NCBI GenBank assembly: GCA_041946685.1
Contig: JBHGAV010000011.1
Coordinates: forward strand, 1-64,000
Length of the DNA: 64,000 nt
From: JBHGAV01 sp041946685
GTDB lineage: Bacteria; Acidobacteriota; Terriglobia; Bryobacterales; Bryobacteraceae
Direction: 5' to 3'
Shown here: positions 23,504 through 32,464 of the stretch, in pieces
Position numbering within the stretch: position 1 is the first letter of the stretch
How the letters are laid out: every line of letters begins with the position of its first letter
The notes under the pieces: generated by a model
The model's database searches: none
What the model was told of the DNA's origin: nothing
The model's input: only the letters and a program-made list of their open reading frames with translations
Position numbers and translations under genes: made by a program

Positions 23504-24787
23504 TCACCCCGTGGCGGCAACGCGGGACTTCCAACGATAGAGGGGAAACCGGTCCGCGAGTCCCGCGACCCTCCGGCGGACCGCTTCGATTCGGGCCTCC
23601 GAGCCTGGATCCCCGAGCACCTCCGTAATCAAGCCGGCCACCTCGCGCATCTCCTTCTCTCGGAAACCGCGCGTGGTCACGGCGGGAGATCCAAGCCGGA
23701 TGCCGCTCGGATTGAGCGGCGGATTGACGTCGAACGGAATGGTGTTCTTGTTGACGGTGATGAAGGCCTTGTCCAGGGCCGTCTCCGCCTCCCGGCCGCG
23801 AATGCCCTTGGCGAAGACGTCAACCAGCAGCAAGTGAGTGTCCGTGCCACCCGAAACGACACGGAAACCAGCGCCCTTCAACTCGCCGGCCAGGGTTCTG
23901 GCGTTGAGCAGCACCTGCTTCTGGTACTCGGCGAACTCGGCCGTCATCGCCTCGGCGAAGCAAACCGCCTTGGCGGCCATCACGTGGACGAGCGGGCCTC
24001 CCTGCATCCCAGGAAAGACGCTCTTGTCGATGGCCGCGGCATACTTCTCCCGGCTCAGGATGATGCCCGCCCTCGGCCCGCGGAGGGTCTTATGGGTGGT
24101 GGAGGTGACGATATCGGCGTACTCGCAGGGATTGGGGTGAAGACCCGCGGCCACCAGCCCGGAGAAGTGAGCCATGTCCACCAGGAAGATCGCCCCCACC
24201 GAATCGGCGATCTCGCGGAAGCGCTGGAAGTCGATGACGCGCGGGTAGGCGCTGCCACCGGCGATGATCATCTTGGGCCGGTGTTCGCCGGCCAGCCGCG
24301 CCAGCTCGTCGTAGTCGATGACTTCATCCTCGCGCCGGACTCCATACGGGATCACCTTGTAGGTCTTCCCCGAGAAGTTCAGGTGGTGCCCGTGGGTGAG
24401 GTGACCGCCGTGAGAAAGGTTCATCCCCAGAATCGTGTCGCCAGGCTGGAGGACGGCGGCGTAGGCTGCCTGGTTGGCCTGCGAGCCGGCGTGGGGCTGG
24501 ACGTTGGCGTGCTCGGCGCAAAACAGCTTCCTGGCGCGCTCGCGGGCCAGGTTCTCGACGATGTCCGTGAACTCACATCCGCCGTAATATCGCTTGCCCG
24601 GGTAGCCCTCGGCGTACTTGTTAGTGAACACGCTCCCGGTAGCCTCCAGCACGGCTTCCGAGGTGAAGTTCTCACTGGCGATCAGTTCCAGCCTGGAATT
24701 CTGGCGTTCGAGCTCATTCCGTATGGCTTCGTAAACCTCCGGATCGGCCTGGGCCAGCGGCCGAGCCATCCGGTCCTGCGGGCTCAC
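23504..24787 (-). CDS. glyA: Serine hydroxymethyltransferase
   Basis: This 427-aa PLP enzyme interconverts serine and glycine with tetrahydrofolate, supplying one-carbon units. The PLP lysine is Lys233 in STTHKTLRGPRAG, and the family motifs LIASENFTS (about 35-43) and NKYAEGYPGKRYYGG (about 56-70) are intact. Length is normal. GTG 24787 is well supported by AAGGAG seven nt upstream and overlaps the rpiB stop as GTGA, showing coupling. MARPLAQAD, starting at 24769, is a less likely start. It is part of an rpiB-glyA-glycosyltransferase run. Confidence 0.96.
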   Translation of the reverse strand: MSPQDRMARPLAQADPEVYEAIRNELERQNSRLELIASENFTSEAVLEATGSVFTNKYAEGYPGKRYYGGCEFTDIVENLARERARKLFCAEHANVQPHAGSQANQAAYAAVLQPGDTILGMNLSHGGHLTHGHHLNFSGKTYKVIPYGVRREDEVIDYDELARLAGEHRPKMIIAGGSAYPRVIDFQRFREIADSVGAIFLVDMAHFSGLVAAGLHPNPCEYADIVTSTTHKTLRGPRAGIILSREKYAAAIDKSVFPGMQGGPLVHVMAAKAVCFAEAMTAEFAEYQKQVLLNARTLAGELKGAGFRVVSGGTDTHLLLVDVFAKGIRGREAETALDKAFITVNKNTIPFDVNPPLNPSGIRLGSPAVTTRGFREKEMREVAGLITEVLGDPGSEARIEAVRRRVAGLADRFPLYRWKSRVAATG

Positions 24788-25260
24788 TTTGCCGCTCCTT
24801 CCGGGGCGCTCTCCGAGGCTGCTGTGTGTTCCAAAGCGGCGATCTTGCCGGTCCGGCGGGCATGGCGTCCCCCCTCGAACTCCGTTCGCAGGAACTCGCG
24901 CACCATGGCCTCCGCTTCCGCCGGCTGGGTGAACTTGGCGCCAATGGTCAGCACGTTAGCGTCGTTGTGGCCGCGCACCAGGCGGACCTCCTCGACACAC
25001 GTGCCGAGCGCCGCCCTCACTCCGGGTATCTTGTTAGCGGCAATCGACATGCCGACTCCGGTGTAACAGACCAGGATCCCTCGGTCCGCCTTTGCCGAGG
25101 CCACGTCGCGCGCCACCGGCGCGGCGTAGTCCGGATAATCGACCGACTCGGGACCGCTGGCGCCGTAGTCGGTCACCTGGTGGCCCTCCCTGACGAGCGC
25201 GTCGCGCAGATACTCTTTCAGTGTGAAACCGGCGTGATCGGAGCCAATCGCAATTCGCAT
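24784..25260 (-). CDS. rpiB: Ribose-5-phosphate isomerase B
   Basis: This 158-aa RpiB/LacAB-family isomerase interconverts ribose-5-P and ribulose-5-P in the pentose phosphate pathway. The N-terminal IGSDHAGFTLKE motif carries the phosphate-binding DH pair. The catalytic Cys is in VCYTGVGMSIAANK, with Tyr where many RpiB have Gly. RGHNDANVLTIGA is also conserved. ATG 25260 is the homology start. A -10-like TAGAAT on the minus strand is 14 nt upstream, and the start is divergent from proS. Confidence 0.94.
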   Translation of the reverse strand: MRIAIGSDHAGFTLKEYLRDALVREGHQVTDYGASGPESVDYPDYAAPVARDVASAKADRGILVCYTGVGMSIAANKIPGVRAALGTCVEEVRLVRGHNDANVLTIGAKFTQPAEAEAMVREFLRTEFEGGRHARRTGKIAALEHTAASESAPEGAAK

Positions 25261-25274
25261 GGAAATCCGAACTA

Positions 25275-25292
25275 ATTCTAACATGCTAGAAT
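25275..25292. promoter_or_regulatory. Back-to-back -10 elements of the divergent rpiB and proS promoters
   Basis: ATTCTA-ACATGC-TAGAAT is a perfect 6-bp-arm palindrome. Read on the minus strand, the left arm is a TAGAAT 14 nt before the rpiB start. Read on the plus strand, the right arm is a TAGAAT 35 nt before proS. Two polymerases could hardly occupy both at once, so the two genes may compete. Alternatively the palindrome is a regulator site. Confidence 0.45.
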
Positions 25293-25327
25293 GACTGCTT
25301 CGTTTCCTTTTCCCTTCGAGATCTCCC

Positions 25328-27043
25328 ATGCGTTGGAGCGCACTATTCATCCCCACTTTGCGGGAGAACCCCGCTGAGGCCGAAGTCGCCAGCCACCAGT
25401 TGCTGCTGCGCGCAGGCTATGTCCGGCAGCTCGCCGCCGGCATTTATAGCTACCTCTTTCTGGCGCAGCGGTCGCTGCTCAAGATCATCCAGATCGTTCG
25501 CCAGGAAATGGACGCCATCGGAGCCCAGGAGATGCTCCTGCCGGCCCTGAATCCCGCCGAGGCGTGGCAGGAATCGGGCCGCTGGGACGTCATGGGCGCC
25601 AACATGTTCCGCCTGAAAGATCGCTTTCAGCACGACCTGTGCCTGGGCATGACCCACGAAGAAGTCATGACCATCCTCGCCCGCGGCGAGCTGAGGAGCT
25701 ACAAGCAATTGCCGCAGATCTGGTACCAGATACAGACCAAGTTCCGCGACGAGCCGCGTCCCAAGTCGGGCCTGCTGCGCGTGCGGCAGTTCATCATGAA
25801 GGACTCCTACACCTTCGACATGGACGCCGCCGGGCTCGACGCGGCTTACGAGAAGCACTACCGGGCCTACTGCCGGATCTTCGACCGGTGCGGCCTGAAG
25901 TACGTCGCCGTCGAGGCTCATTCCGGCGCCATGGGCGGAAGCCAGTCGCACGAGTTCATGGTCTCGACCGACGCCGGCGAGGACTACGTGGCCCAATGCC
26001 CCGCGTGCGGGTATGCGGCAAACCTGGAGAAGGCCGAGTCTGTCGCGTCTCCCCCCGAAGCCCCCGACCCCGAAGGCGACCTGTCGCCGGAGCCCTTCCA
26101 CACTCCCGGCCGCAAGACCATCGCCGAAGTGGCCGAGTTCACGGGCCTCCCGGAGACATCCCAGATGAAGAGCCTGGTGATGGTGGCCGGGGGAGAGCTC
26201 CTGTTGGTTCTGGTGCGTGGCGACCACTCCCTGAGCGAGACGAAACTGGCCGGCTTGACCGGCGCCGCCGACCTGCGGCCCGCCCATCCTGAGGAGATAC
26301 GGGAGCGCTTCGGGGCGGATGCCGGCTCTCTCGGCCCGGTCGGCCTGCCCAGGATGCGAATCCTGGCTGACCTGGCGCTTCAGGGGCGCCGGAACATGAT
26401 CGCCGGCGCCAACCGCGACGATTACCACCTTCGCCACGTCACCCCGGGGGAGGACTTTGCGCCGGAGTGGCACGACCTCAGACAGGTCGCGGCGGGCGAC
26501 GGCTGCAAGCGGTGCGGCCGACCCCTCCAGGTGCTCAAGACGGTCGAGATCGGCCACATCTTTAAGCTCGGGTACAAGTATTCGGAGAGCATGGGGCTGC
26601 GCGTGCTTGGCCCCGACGGTGCAGAGGTCACGCCCATCATGGGCTCCTATGGGATCGGTATCGAGCGCATTCTGTGCGCGGCCGTCGAGTTGTATCACGA
26701 CGCCGACGGCATGGCGCTGCCGCCCTCGATCGCCCCGTTCCAGGTGGTGGTTACGCCGGTGAACATCTCGGATCCGGTGCAGCGCGACGCCGCCGAGGCG
26801 ATCTACAAAAAGTGCCTCGGGGCGGGGCTCGACGCCCTCCTGGACGATCGCGACGAGCGCCCCGGCGTCAAGTTCAAGGACGCGGATCTGATCGGGATCC
26901 CCTTCCGTATTACGGTCGGCAAGAAGCTGGCCCAGGGCAAGGTGGAGGTGCTCACGCGCCGCACCCGGCAATCGGCCGACGTCGCCGTGGACGACGCGCC
27001 GGGATACGTCTCCAGCGCGGTATGCTCGGAGCATGGAGCCTGA
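25328..27043 (+). CDS. proS: Prolyl-tRNA synthetase, bacterial type with editing insertion
   Basis: This 571-aa class II synthetase charges tRNA-Pro. The N-terminal catalytic core has TLRENPAEAEVASHQLLLRAGY (in parts) and motif 2 RDEPRPKSGLLRVRQF around 137-153. The large insertion of about 200-390 is the YbaK-like editing domain that clears Ala-tRNA-Pro. Motif 3 is in MGSYGIGIERIL and the C-terminal anticodon-binding domain follows (about 465-560). Length matches E. coli ProS (572). It starts 35 nt after a candidate -10 and overlaps the next small gene by 11 bp. Confidence 0.97.
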   Translation: MRWSALFIPTLRENPAEAEVASHQLLLRAGYVRQLAAGIYSYLFLAQRSLLKIIQIVRQEMDAIGAQEMLLPALNPAEAWQESGRWDVMGANMFRLKDRFQHDLCLGMTHEEVMTILARGELRSYKQLPQIWYQIQTKFRDEPRPKSGLLRVRQFIMKDSYTFDMDAAGLDAAYEKHYRAYCRIFDRCGLKYVAVEAHSGAMGGSQSHEFMVSTDAGEDYVAQCPACGYAANLEKAESVASPPEAPDPEGDLSPEPFHTPGRKTIAEVAEFTGLPETSQMKSLVMVAGGELLLVLVRGDHSLSETKLAGLTGAADLRPAHPEEIRERFGADAGSLGPVGLPRMRILADLALQGRRNMIAGANRDDYHLRHVTPGEDFAPEWHDLRQVAAGDGCKRCGRPLQVLKTVEIGHIFKLGYKYSESMGLRVLGPDGAEVTPIMGSYGIGIERILCAAVELYHDADGMALPPSIAPFQVVVTPVNISDPVQRDAAEAIYKKCLGAGLDALLDDRDERPGVKFKDADLIGIPFRITVGKKLAQGKVEVLTRRTRQSADVAVDDAPGYVSSAVCSEHGA

Positions 27044-27347
27044 ACAGGAGTCTCCGCAGTCCCCGGATACATCGGACGACCTCGACCTGGTGCCGGTGTT
27101 CAGTTCCGACAAGCACACTTCCGAAATGGAAGCCCTGGCCATTCAGGGCGTCCTGGAGGCGGGCGGCATCTCCTCCATCATTGTGGGGGGCGGAGTCATC
27201 CCGAGCCTGCCCTATGAGGTGCGTGTCCCGAAAGCGAAGCTGGAGGAGGCCTTGACCCTGATAGCCGAATCCGAGGCCGCCGGCCCAAGAGGCGCGGAGG
27301 AAGCCGAGCAGGCAGCGGAGGGCTCAGGGCAGACGCCCAGTGTCTAG
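27033..27347 (+). CDS. DUF2007-type small protein (putative signal-transducing domain)
   Basis: This 104-aa protein has a compact DUF2007/PII-like fold segment (about 14-75): a strand LVPVFSSDK, a helix MEALAIQGVLEAGG, and a strand-helix VRVPKAKLEEALTLIAES. The C-terminal 20 residues are acidic and probably disordered. The family is annotated as putative signal transducing from structure only; no ligand is known. The ATG overlaps the end of proS by 11 bp, indicating coupling, and the 3' end overlaps the convergent comEC gene by 24 bp. Confidence 0.72.
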   Translation: MEPEQESPQSPDTSDDLDLVPVFSSDKHTSEMEALAIQGVLEAGGISSIIVGGGVIPSLPYEVRVPKAKLEEALTLIAESEAAGPRGAEEAEQAAEGSGQTPSV

Positions 27348-29819
27348 TTCGATCCGGTTGCCGTCGGTCCGAATGCGGACGAGACCCAGCAGGTCTGTCC
27401 TCAGGGGCATAGCCCTCCAGGATTCCAGCCTCTCAAGAACATCCCGGTGGGGGTGGCCGTACGAATTGGCGTAGCCCACGGAAATCACTGCTAAGACCGG
27501 CCTTACCCCGGCAAGCATGGCGTCTCCCGTTGACCTACGGCTGCCATGGTGGGGAACCTTCAGCACATCAGCCCTTTTGAATTGGCCGCCCGCCGCCAGC
27601 AGCGCTTCGGTGCTCGGGTCCATGTCCCCCGTCATGAGCACCGCCCGATTCCCGTAACGCAGAGACCAAACGAGCGAGTCCGCATCCGGGCTCTTGGCCC
27701 GATTGATTGGGTCTGACGCCGGCGCCAGCACGGAGATGGTTGCGCCCGCAAATTCGAAGTTCTCACCCCCGGCCAAGCGGCGCACCGTCACAGGGCTCCC
27801 TCGAATCGATCCCAGCAGCGGTTGCATCTGCTCCGCGGAAACAGAGAACCCTATCCATATCTCCCGCGGGTGGAAGTTGCGCACGACAGCGGGGATGCCG
27901 CCGGCGTGGTCGTGGTGGAGGTGGGAGATCGCAACCACGTCCAGCCTCTTGATGGAGCGTGTCCAAAGGTAGGGCGATACGATGTCCTCTCCGCTGTCAA
28001 GTGCGCTCGGGCGGCCGCCGTAGGACGCAAATCCTCCCGCATCGACCAGCATCGTCTTTCCGCCGGGAAACGCGATGAAGAAGGCGTCCCCCTGGCCTAC
28101 GTCGATTGCCGTGAACTCGAGTTGGCCGGCCCTGACCTTGGGCGCAAACGGGTGCGCGACCAATACGCCGAGCAGCAGCGCTACAGCCGCGCCCGCCAGC
28201 AACCGCCAGCGTGCTCGCCACCGGCCGGACAGAGCCAACACAACGAGCGAGGCGGACAGACACGCACCCAGCCAGAGAGGCGGGTCGGGAATCCGCCACG
28301 CGGACTCCCAACTCGCATGCCATTCCACCACCTTCCGGGAGAGGGCGAGCAGCCACCCCGCCAGGTCCGCCGCCCACTTCCAGCCCGTGAATACTCCCAG
28401 AAAGCCGGCGGGCACGACCAGGGACAGGAGGGGGACGACAGCCATGTTCGCCGAAAGCCCGGAAAAGGAGACGCGGTGGAAGTAGACCGCCATGGGAAGA
28501 GCCAGCCCCACTTGCACGGAAGCCGAAACCACGGCCAACTCGTAGAAGTAGAAGAGGCCGCGCAGCAGGATCGCCGTGAGCCGCGACACCCATCGCTCCG
28601 GGATTGCTGTCCACAGGGAGGCGGTCTGGGAGAGCAGCCGCAGCTCCACCCGGAAAGCCGCGGCGCGAGGCTCAAGGTGAACGTCCCGGTCCTGGTCTTC
28701 GAGACCGGCCATGGCCCGGACAAGGGGGGCCGAAGTTCTCTCCAGGATGGGGACGGCCAGAGCCGCGATGGCGATCACGCACAGGAAGGAGAGCTGGAAG
28801 CTTGCCTCAAAAAGCTGCGGCGGGTCCACGACCAGGAAACCGATGGCTACGGCCGCCACCAGGTTCAGCAAGCGCTGGCGGCGATACAGGTACCGGGCGG
28901 CAAGGAACAGCGAGAGCCCCGCGGCCGCCCGCACCAGCGGCGTCTGACACCCGGTGACAAAGGTGTAGACCCAGGCGCAAGCGGTAGCGGCTGCCAGCGG
29001 CAGCAGTTCCCCCAGCGGCAGCAGCTTCAGGACGAGGAAGATTATCGCCGTCAGAGCCGTTAGGTGCATACCGGAGATCACCAGCGCGTGATACGTGCCT
29101 GTCAGGCGGTACTGATCGCTCCAGCTCTCCTCAACTTTGGAGTCTTCCCCGATCAACAACGCCTGCATCATGCCCGTCTGGTACGGCTGGCCCGCGTACA
29201 GTTGCTCCAGCCGCTCCAGGGCGGTGGCGCGAAGCCCGAAAATCAGCCGGTTGAACCGGGTGCCGCACTCACCGGGCAGAACACGAAGGTTCGACTTCGC
29301 GCCGGCCGAAGCGGTCCAGTAGATGTGCTTCCGCGCCAGATAGCCGGCATAGTCGAAGGCGCCGGGATTGCCGAAGTTGCGCGGCCGGCGCAGGCTCGCC
29401 TCCAGTTCGACCTTCTGTCCGTACCTGAGTGCGGGAGGAGGCTCGCCCGGCCGCTGGTAGAGGTTCACGCGCACGCGGGCGTACGGTTCCAGTTCCAGGA
29501 CAAACTGCTCGCGGTTTGGGAAGAGAACGGGCGGCTGGACGACGCAACCCGATAGCAGCAGCACTTCTCGTGACCCGGCGTCGATCTCGGGGGCTGGCCC
29601 GGGACGGTGAAGCAACTCGGCCGCCACCCCTGCAAACAGCACCGCCAGCCAAACTGACAGACGCACCAAAGCCGGGCTTCTTGCTGCGCGGCTCGCTACG
29701 GCCAGCACCAGGAAGACGGCTATGATAATCGCCAGTTCCCGGCTCCCGAAATCGACGAACCGGCCAGCGGCGATCCCTGCGGCCAGGCACACCGCCGGTA
29801 CGAGCAACGGGTGACGCAA
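27324..29819 (-). CDS. comEC: ComEC/Rec2 DNA-uptake channel protein
   Basis: This 831-aa protein has the full ComEC architecture. N-terminal membrane segments come first, then a DUF4131/OB-like domain (about 70-185, with RRPRNFGNPGAFDYAGYLARK split across it). The polytopic competence domain (about 215-555) contains the LLIGEDSKV and TGTYHALVISGMHL motifs. The C-terminal metallo-beta-lactamase-like domain (about 570-831) has HLHHDHAGGIP and a late HHGSRRS. It would conduct single-stranded DNA through the inner membrane and may degrade the other strand. The start is TTG 29819. No other competence gene is in the window. Confidence 0.94.
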   Translation of the reverse strand: MRHPLLVPAVCLAAGIAAGRFVDFGSRELAIIIAVFLVLAVASRAARSPALVRLSVWLAVLFAGVAAELLHRPGPAPEIDAGSREVLLLSGCVVQPPVLFPNREQFVLELEPYARVRVNLYQRPGEPPPALRYGQKVELEASLRRPRNFGNPGAFDYAGYLARKHIYWTASAGAKSNLRVLPGECGTRFNRLIFGLRATALERLEQLYAGQPYQTGMMQALLIGEDSKVEESWSDQYRLTGTYHALVISGMHLTALTAIIFLVLKLLPLGELLPLAAATACAWVYTFVTGCQTPLVRAAAGLSLFLAARYLYRRQRLLNLVAAVAIGFLVVDPPQLFEASFQLSFLCVIAIAALAVPILERTSAPLVRAMAGLEDQDRDVHLEPRAAAFRVELRLLSQTASLWTAIPERWVSRLTAILLRGLFYFYELAVVSASVQVGLALPMAVYFHRVSFSGLSANMAVVPLLSLVVPAGFLGVFTGWKWAADLAGWLLALSRKVVEWHASWESAWRIPDPPLWLGACLSASLVVLALSGRWRARWRLLAGAAVALLLGVLVAHPFAPKVRAGQLEFTAIDVGQGDAFFIAFPGGKTMLVDAGGFASYGGRPSALDSGEDIVSPYLWTRSIKRLDVVAISHLHHDHAGGIPAVVRNFHPREIWIGFSVSAEQMQPLLGSIRGSPVTVRRLAGGENFEFAGATISVLAPASDPINRAKSPDADSLVWSLRYGNRAVLMTGDMDPSTEALLAAGGQFKRADVLKVPHHGSRRSTGDAMLAGVRPVLAVISVGYANSYGHPHRDVLERLESWRAMPLRTDLLGLVRIRTDGNRIELDTGRLP

Positions 29820-29871
29820 GAGTCCCTACGTAGGTAGTGGCCGGGAACCGGCTCCCGCTCTCCGCAAATCT

Positions 29872-30801
29872 CTAGGAGATCGTCCGCACTTCCACCCTCT
29901 GGTAGACCTCCCGAGTCTGGTCGTGCGTGGCGAAGGTCACGCCCGGCAGCATGGCCGACGCCGTTCCCGCGGCAACGGCCCAGCGCAGAGCGTCGGCAAA
30001 ATCGTTGTTCTGCGACATCGCCCAGGTGAAGGCAGCGACCAGCGCGTCCCCGGCCCCGATCGGGCACACGACTTCGACGCGGGGCGGGATGGCTTCCAGC
30101 AGCTTCCCTTGCGAAGCGCCCATGGCGCCTCGGCTCCCCAGGGACAGAATGACCGATTCCGGTCCCATCTGCCGGATGCGCCCCACGGCCTCGACGAAGT
30201 TGCTCCTGGTGAGGAGGGCGCGGTTCAGGAGCCTCTCGGCCTCCTGCTGGTTGGGTGCAACCACCGTTGGTCCCGCCTCAACGCCTTCCCGGAGAGGCTC
30301 GCCATCTGTGTCGAGAAGAGCCTTGACGCCGCGCTCGCGCGCCATCTTCACCAGACGGGAGTAAAGGCTGGGAGACACGGTCGGGGGAAGACTGCCGCAG
30401 ATCAACAGCCAGGATGCCCCCGCCAGTCTCTCGCTGACCATGGCTTCCAGCCGGCCGATCTCCGGCTTGGTCATGGGCGGTCCCAACTCATTCAGCTTCA
30501 CGGTGAGACCGGTCTTGTCGCTGATAGTGAGATTGGTCCGGATCTCATGCTTGATCCGAACCACGTGCACCGGAAAACCGCACCCGGCGAGCAACTGTTC
30601 GAAACGCGCTCCCGCCTTCCCGCCGGAAGGGACGATGGCGGCGGTTGGACCACCGAACGAGTGAATCACGTACGATGCGTTGATGCCCCGGCCACCGGCC
30701 GATTCGCTGCGCGAAAGGATATAGGCCCGATCCTCAAAAACCAGGTGATCGGCCGTCACGTTCTTGTCGACCGCGGGATTGACGGTGAGAGTGAGTATCA
30801 A
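29872..30801 (-). CDS. PfkB-family sugar kinase, 1-phosphofructokinase (FruK/LacC)-like
   Basis: This 309-aa PfkB-fold kinase begins with LTLTVNPAVD and has the AGGRGINAS substrate loop typical of 1-phosphofructokinase/tagatose-6-phosphate kinase members. The anion-hole and catalytic base motif GAGDALVAAFTW is in the last third. It probably phosphorylates a sugar phosphate such as fructose-1-P or fructose-6-P; the substrate cannot be settled, and no PTS gene is nearby. The start is TTG 30801, 41 bp from the divergent transporter gene. A -10-like TAAAAT is visible upstream on the minus strand. Confidence 0.87.
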   Translation of the reverse strand: MILTLTVNPAVDKNVTADHLVFEDRAYILSRSESAGGRGINASYVIHSFGGPTAAIVPSGGKAGARFEQLLAGCGFPVHVVRIKHEIRTNLTISDKTGLTVKLNELGPPMTKPEIGRLEAMVSERLAGASWLLICGSLPPTVSPSLYSRLVKMARERGVKALLDTDGEPLREGVEAGPTVVAPNQQEAERLLNRALLTRSNFVEAVGRIRQMGPESVILSLGSRGAMGASQGKLLEAIPPRVEVVCPIGAGDALVAAFTWAMSQNNDFADALRWAVAAGTASAMLPGVTFATHDQTREVYQRVEVRTIS

Positions 30802-30842
30802 GCTCCGATTTTATCAGCCAGCGGGCGTGCTAATCTGGCGGC

Positions 30843-31751
30843 TTGCAGGATCATCCGCATTTCAAAGCCTATCTGGCGCTGGCTGCCATTTGCTTCTTTT
30901 GGGGGACCACGTACCTCGGCATCCGGATCGCGCTGGAATCGTTTCCGCCCATCACCATGGTGAGCGTGCGCTTCCTTCTCTCCGGCGGCCTGATGCTGGC
31001 CGGCGCCCTCATCGTGCGGGCGCACCTGCCGCGCGGCAGGGAGCTGATGCTGACGGCCTTGAACGGTGTACTCATCCTCGGCGTCGGCAATAGTTGCCTC
31101 ACCATAGCCGAGCTATGGATACCCAGCGGACTGGCGGCCCTTATCATCACGGCTGCCCCGCTGTGGATGGTGGGCACCGATGCCATTCTGCCGGGTGGCG
31201 AGCGGCTGCGCGCGCTGACGGTCGCGGGCATTCTCGTCGGGGCAGCCGGGGTCGTGCTGCTGGTTGCCCCACGCGGGCTTGGTCAAGCCGGCGGCCGTCT
31301 CCTCTGGGGAGCGTTCTTTCTTTTGCAGGTGGCGAACTTCTGCTGGAGCTTCGGCTCCATCCGCCAGCGCAGAATGAGGGGAGGCGTGCATCCCATCGTC
31401 AGCGGGGCCATACAGCAACTGGCGGCGGGCCTGGCCTGCCTCCCGTTCACGCTGCTGGAGCGCGGCCAGCCGGTTCACTGGACGCTTCGAGGCGCTGGAG
31501 CCGTGCTGTATCTGGTCGTCTTCGGTTCCATTGTGGGTTACAGCGCCTACGTTTACGCGCTGGACAAGCTGCCGGTCGCGTTGGTGTCCATATACACTTA
31601 CATCAACCCCATTGTGGCGGTCTGGCTGGGCTGGCTTTTCTACCGCGAGCCTTTTGGATGGAGCGATGCCACCGGCATGGCGGTCATCTTCCTGGGGGTA
31701 GCGGTCGTGAAGCGTTCCAGTCCGGCCCCGACGGCCGTCGAGGTGGACTAA
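30843..31751 (+). CDS. EamA-family (DMT superfamily) transporter
   Basis: This 302-aa inner-membrane protein has about ten hydrophobic segments in two EamA repeats (about 10-140 and 150-290). The FFWGTTYLGIRIAL opening is typical of the first repeat and LVSIYTYINPIVAVWLGW of the second. Drug/metabolite transporters of this type move amino acids, nucleobases or similar metabolites; the substrate is unknown. TTG 30843 is the only start that keeps the first helix. Its TAA stop overlaps the TAG stop of the convergent zinc-ribbon gene. Confidence 0.87.
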   Translation: MQDHPHFKAYLALAAICFFWGTTYLGIRIALESFPPITMVSVRFLLSGGLMLAGALIVRAHLPRGRELMLTALNGVLILGVGNSCLTIAELWIPSGLAALIITAAPLWMVGTDAILPGGERLRALTVAGILVGAAGVVLLVAPRGLGQAGGRLLWGAFFLLQVANFCWSFGSIRQRRMRGGVHPIVSGAIQQLAAGLACLPFTLLERGQPVHWTLRGAGAVLYLVVFGSIVGYSAYVYALDKLPVALVSIYTYINPIVAVWLGWLFYREPFGWSDATGMAVIFLGVAVVKRSSPAPTAVEVD

Positions 31752-32383
31752 TCCCTGCCGAGCAGCTTAGCGCCCAAGGCGCCGCCCAGCGCGGGTACGA
31801 ACGTCGAGGTGAGGAACAGCCAAAACAGCATCCCAAGGATCTTCACCGGGTTCTGAAACACCTCGACAGCCTCTTGTATGCTCGCCTCCGGCATTCCCAT
31901 GGCCGCCAGCTGTTCCTTCATGTGCGTGATCATGCTCCCGTCCTGCACAACGACGGCGAGGGCCGCGAAGCTGATCGTAAAAAGCACCGTGAAGATTACG
32001 AAACAGAACAAGCCCGTGATCCAGCCCATCCTGGCGCCTCCGCGCACCTCCACCGGGTAGCCGCTCCGCTTGCGATACAGGTACACGGCAAAAAGCCCCG
32101 CGCCGAGAAGGAACGCCAGGCGTATGAGCGGATGCAAGGGCAGCGAGCTGGCCAGGAACGCGAGTGAGCCGGCCAGCAAGCCCACTCGCACGGCGATCGA
32201 ATTCCGGAAACCGATTTCCGGCGGCGCCGCGCCCGCCGCGGGGCTCATGACCGGCGGCGGGAGATCACGCCAGGCTGGCGGCGACTCCGCCAGCACCGGC
32301 TCTTCCCTCTGCGGCTTGCCGCATTTGTGGCAAAAACGCGCGTCGGGGGGCAACTCAGCGCCGCATGTGCAGAAATCGGCCAC
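31748..32383 (-). CDS. Zinc-ribbon membrane protein of unknown function
   Basis: This 211-aa protein starts with a zinc ribbon (FCTCGAEL then FCHKCGKPQ, residues 4-25). A Pro-rich linker follows, then about four membrane segments: two around 70-105, one around 120-145 and a last near 185-205. An amphipathic stretch lies between the last two. Zinc-ribbon membrane proteins of this kind are common and uncharacterised; no function is proposed. The GTG at 32383 was chosen because the ribbon begins right after it. It is divergent from the BamA-like gene, with 81 bp between. Confidence 0.78.
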   Translation of the reverse strand: MADFCTCGAELPPDARFCHKCGKPQREEPVLAESPPAWRDLPPPVMSPAAGAAPPEIGFRNSIAVRVGLLAGSLAFLASSLPLHPLIRLAFLLGAGLFAVYLYRKRSGYPVEVRGGARMGWITGLFCFVIFTVLFTISFAALAVVVQDGSMITHMKEQLAAMGMPEASIQEAVEVFQNPVKILGMLFWLFLTSTFVPALGGALGAKLLGRD

Positions 32384-32464
32384 CCGTCCAGTGTCCCGCA
32401 ACCGGGGCGCTGCAAGCAACGCGCCCGCGGCGTTCGGCCCAACAGCCACAATCGTTGCAGTATC

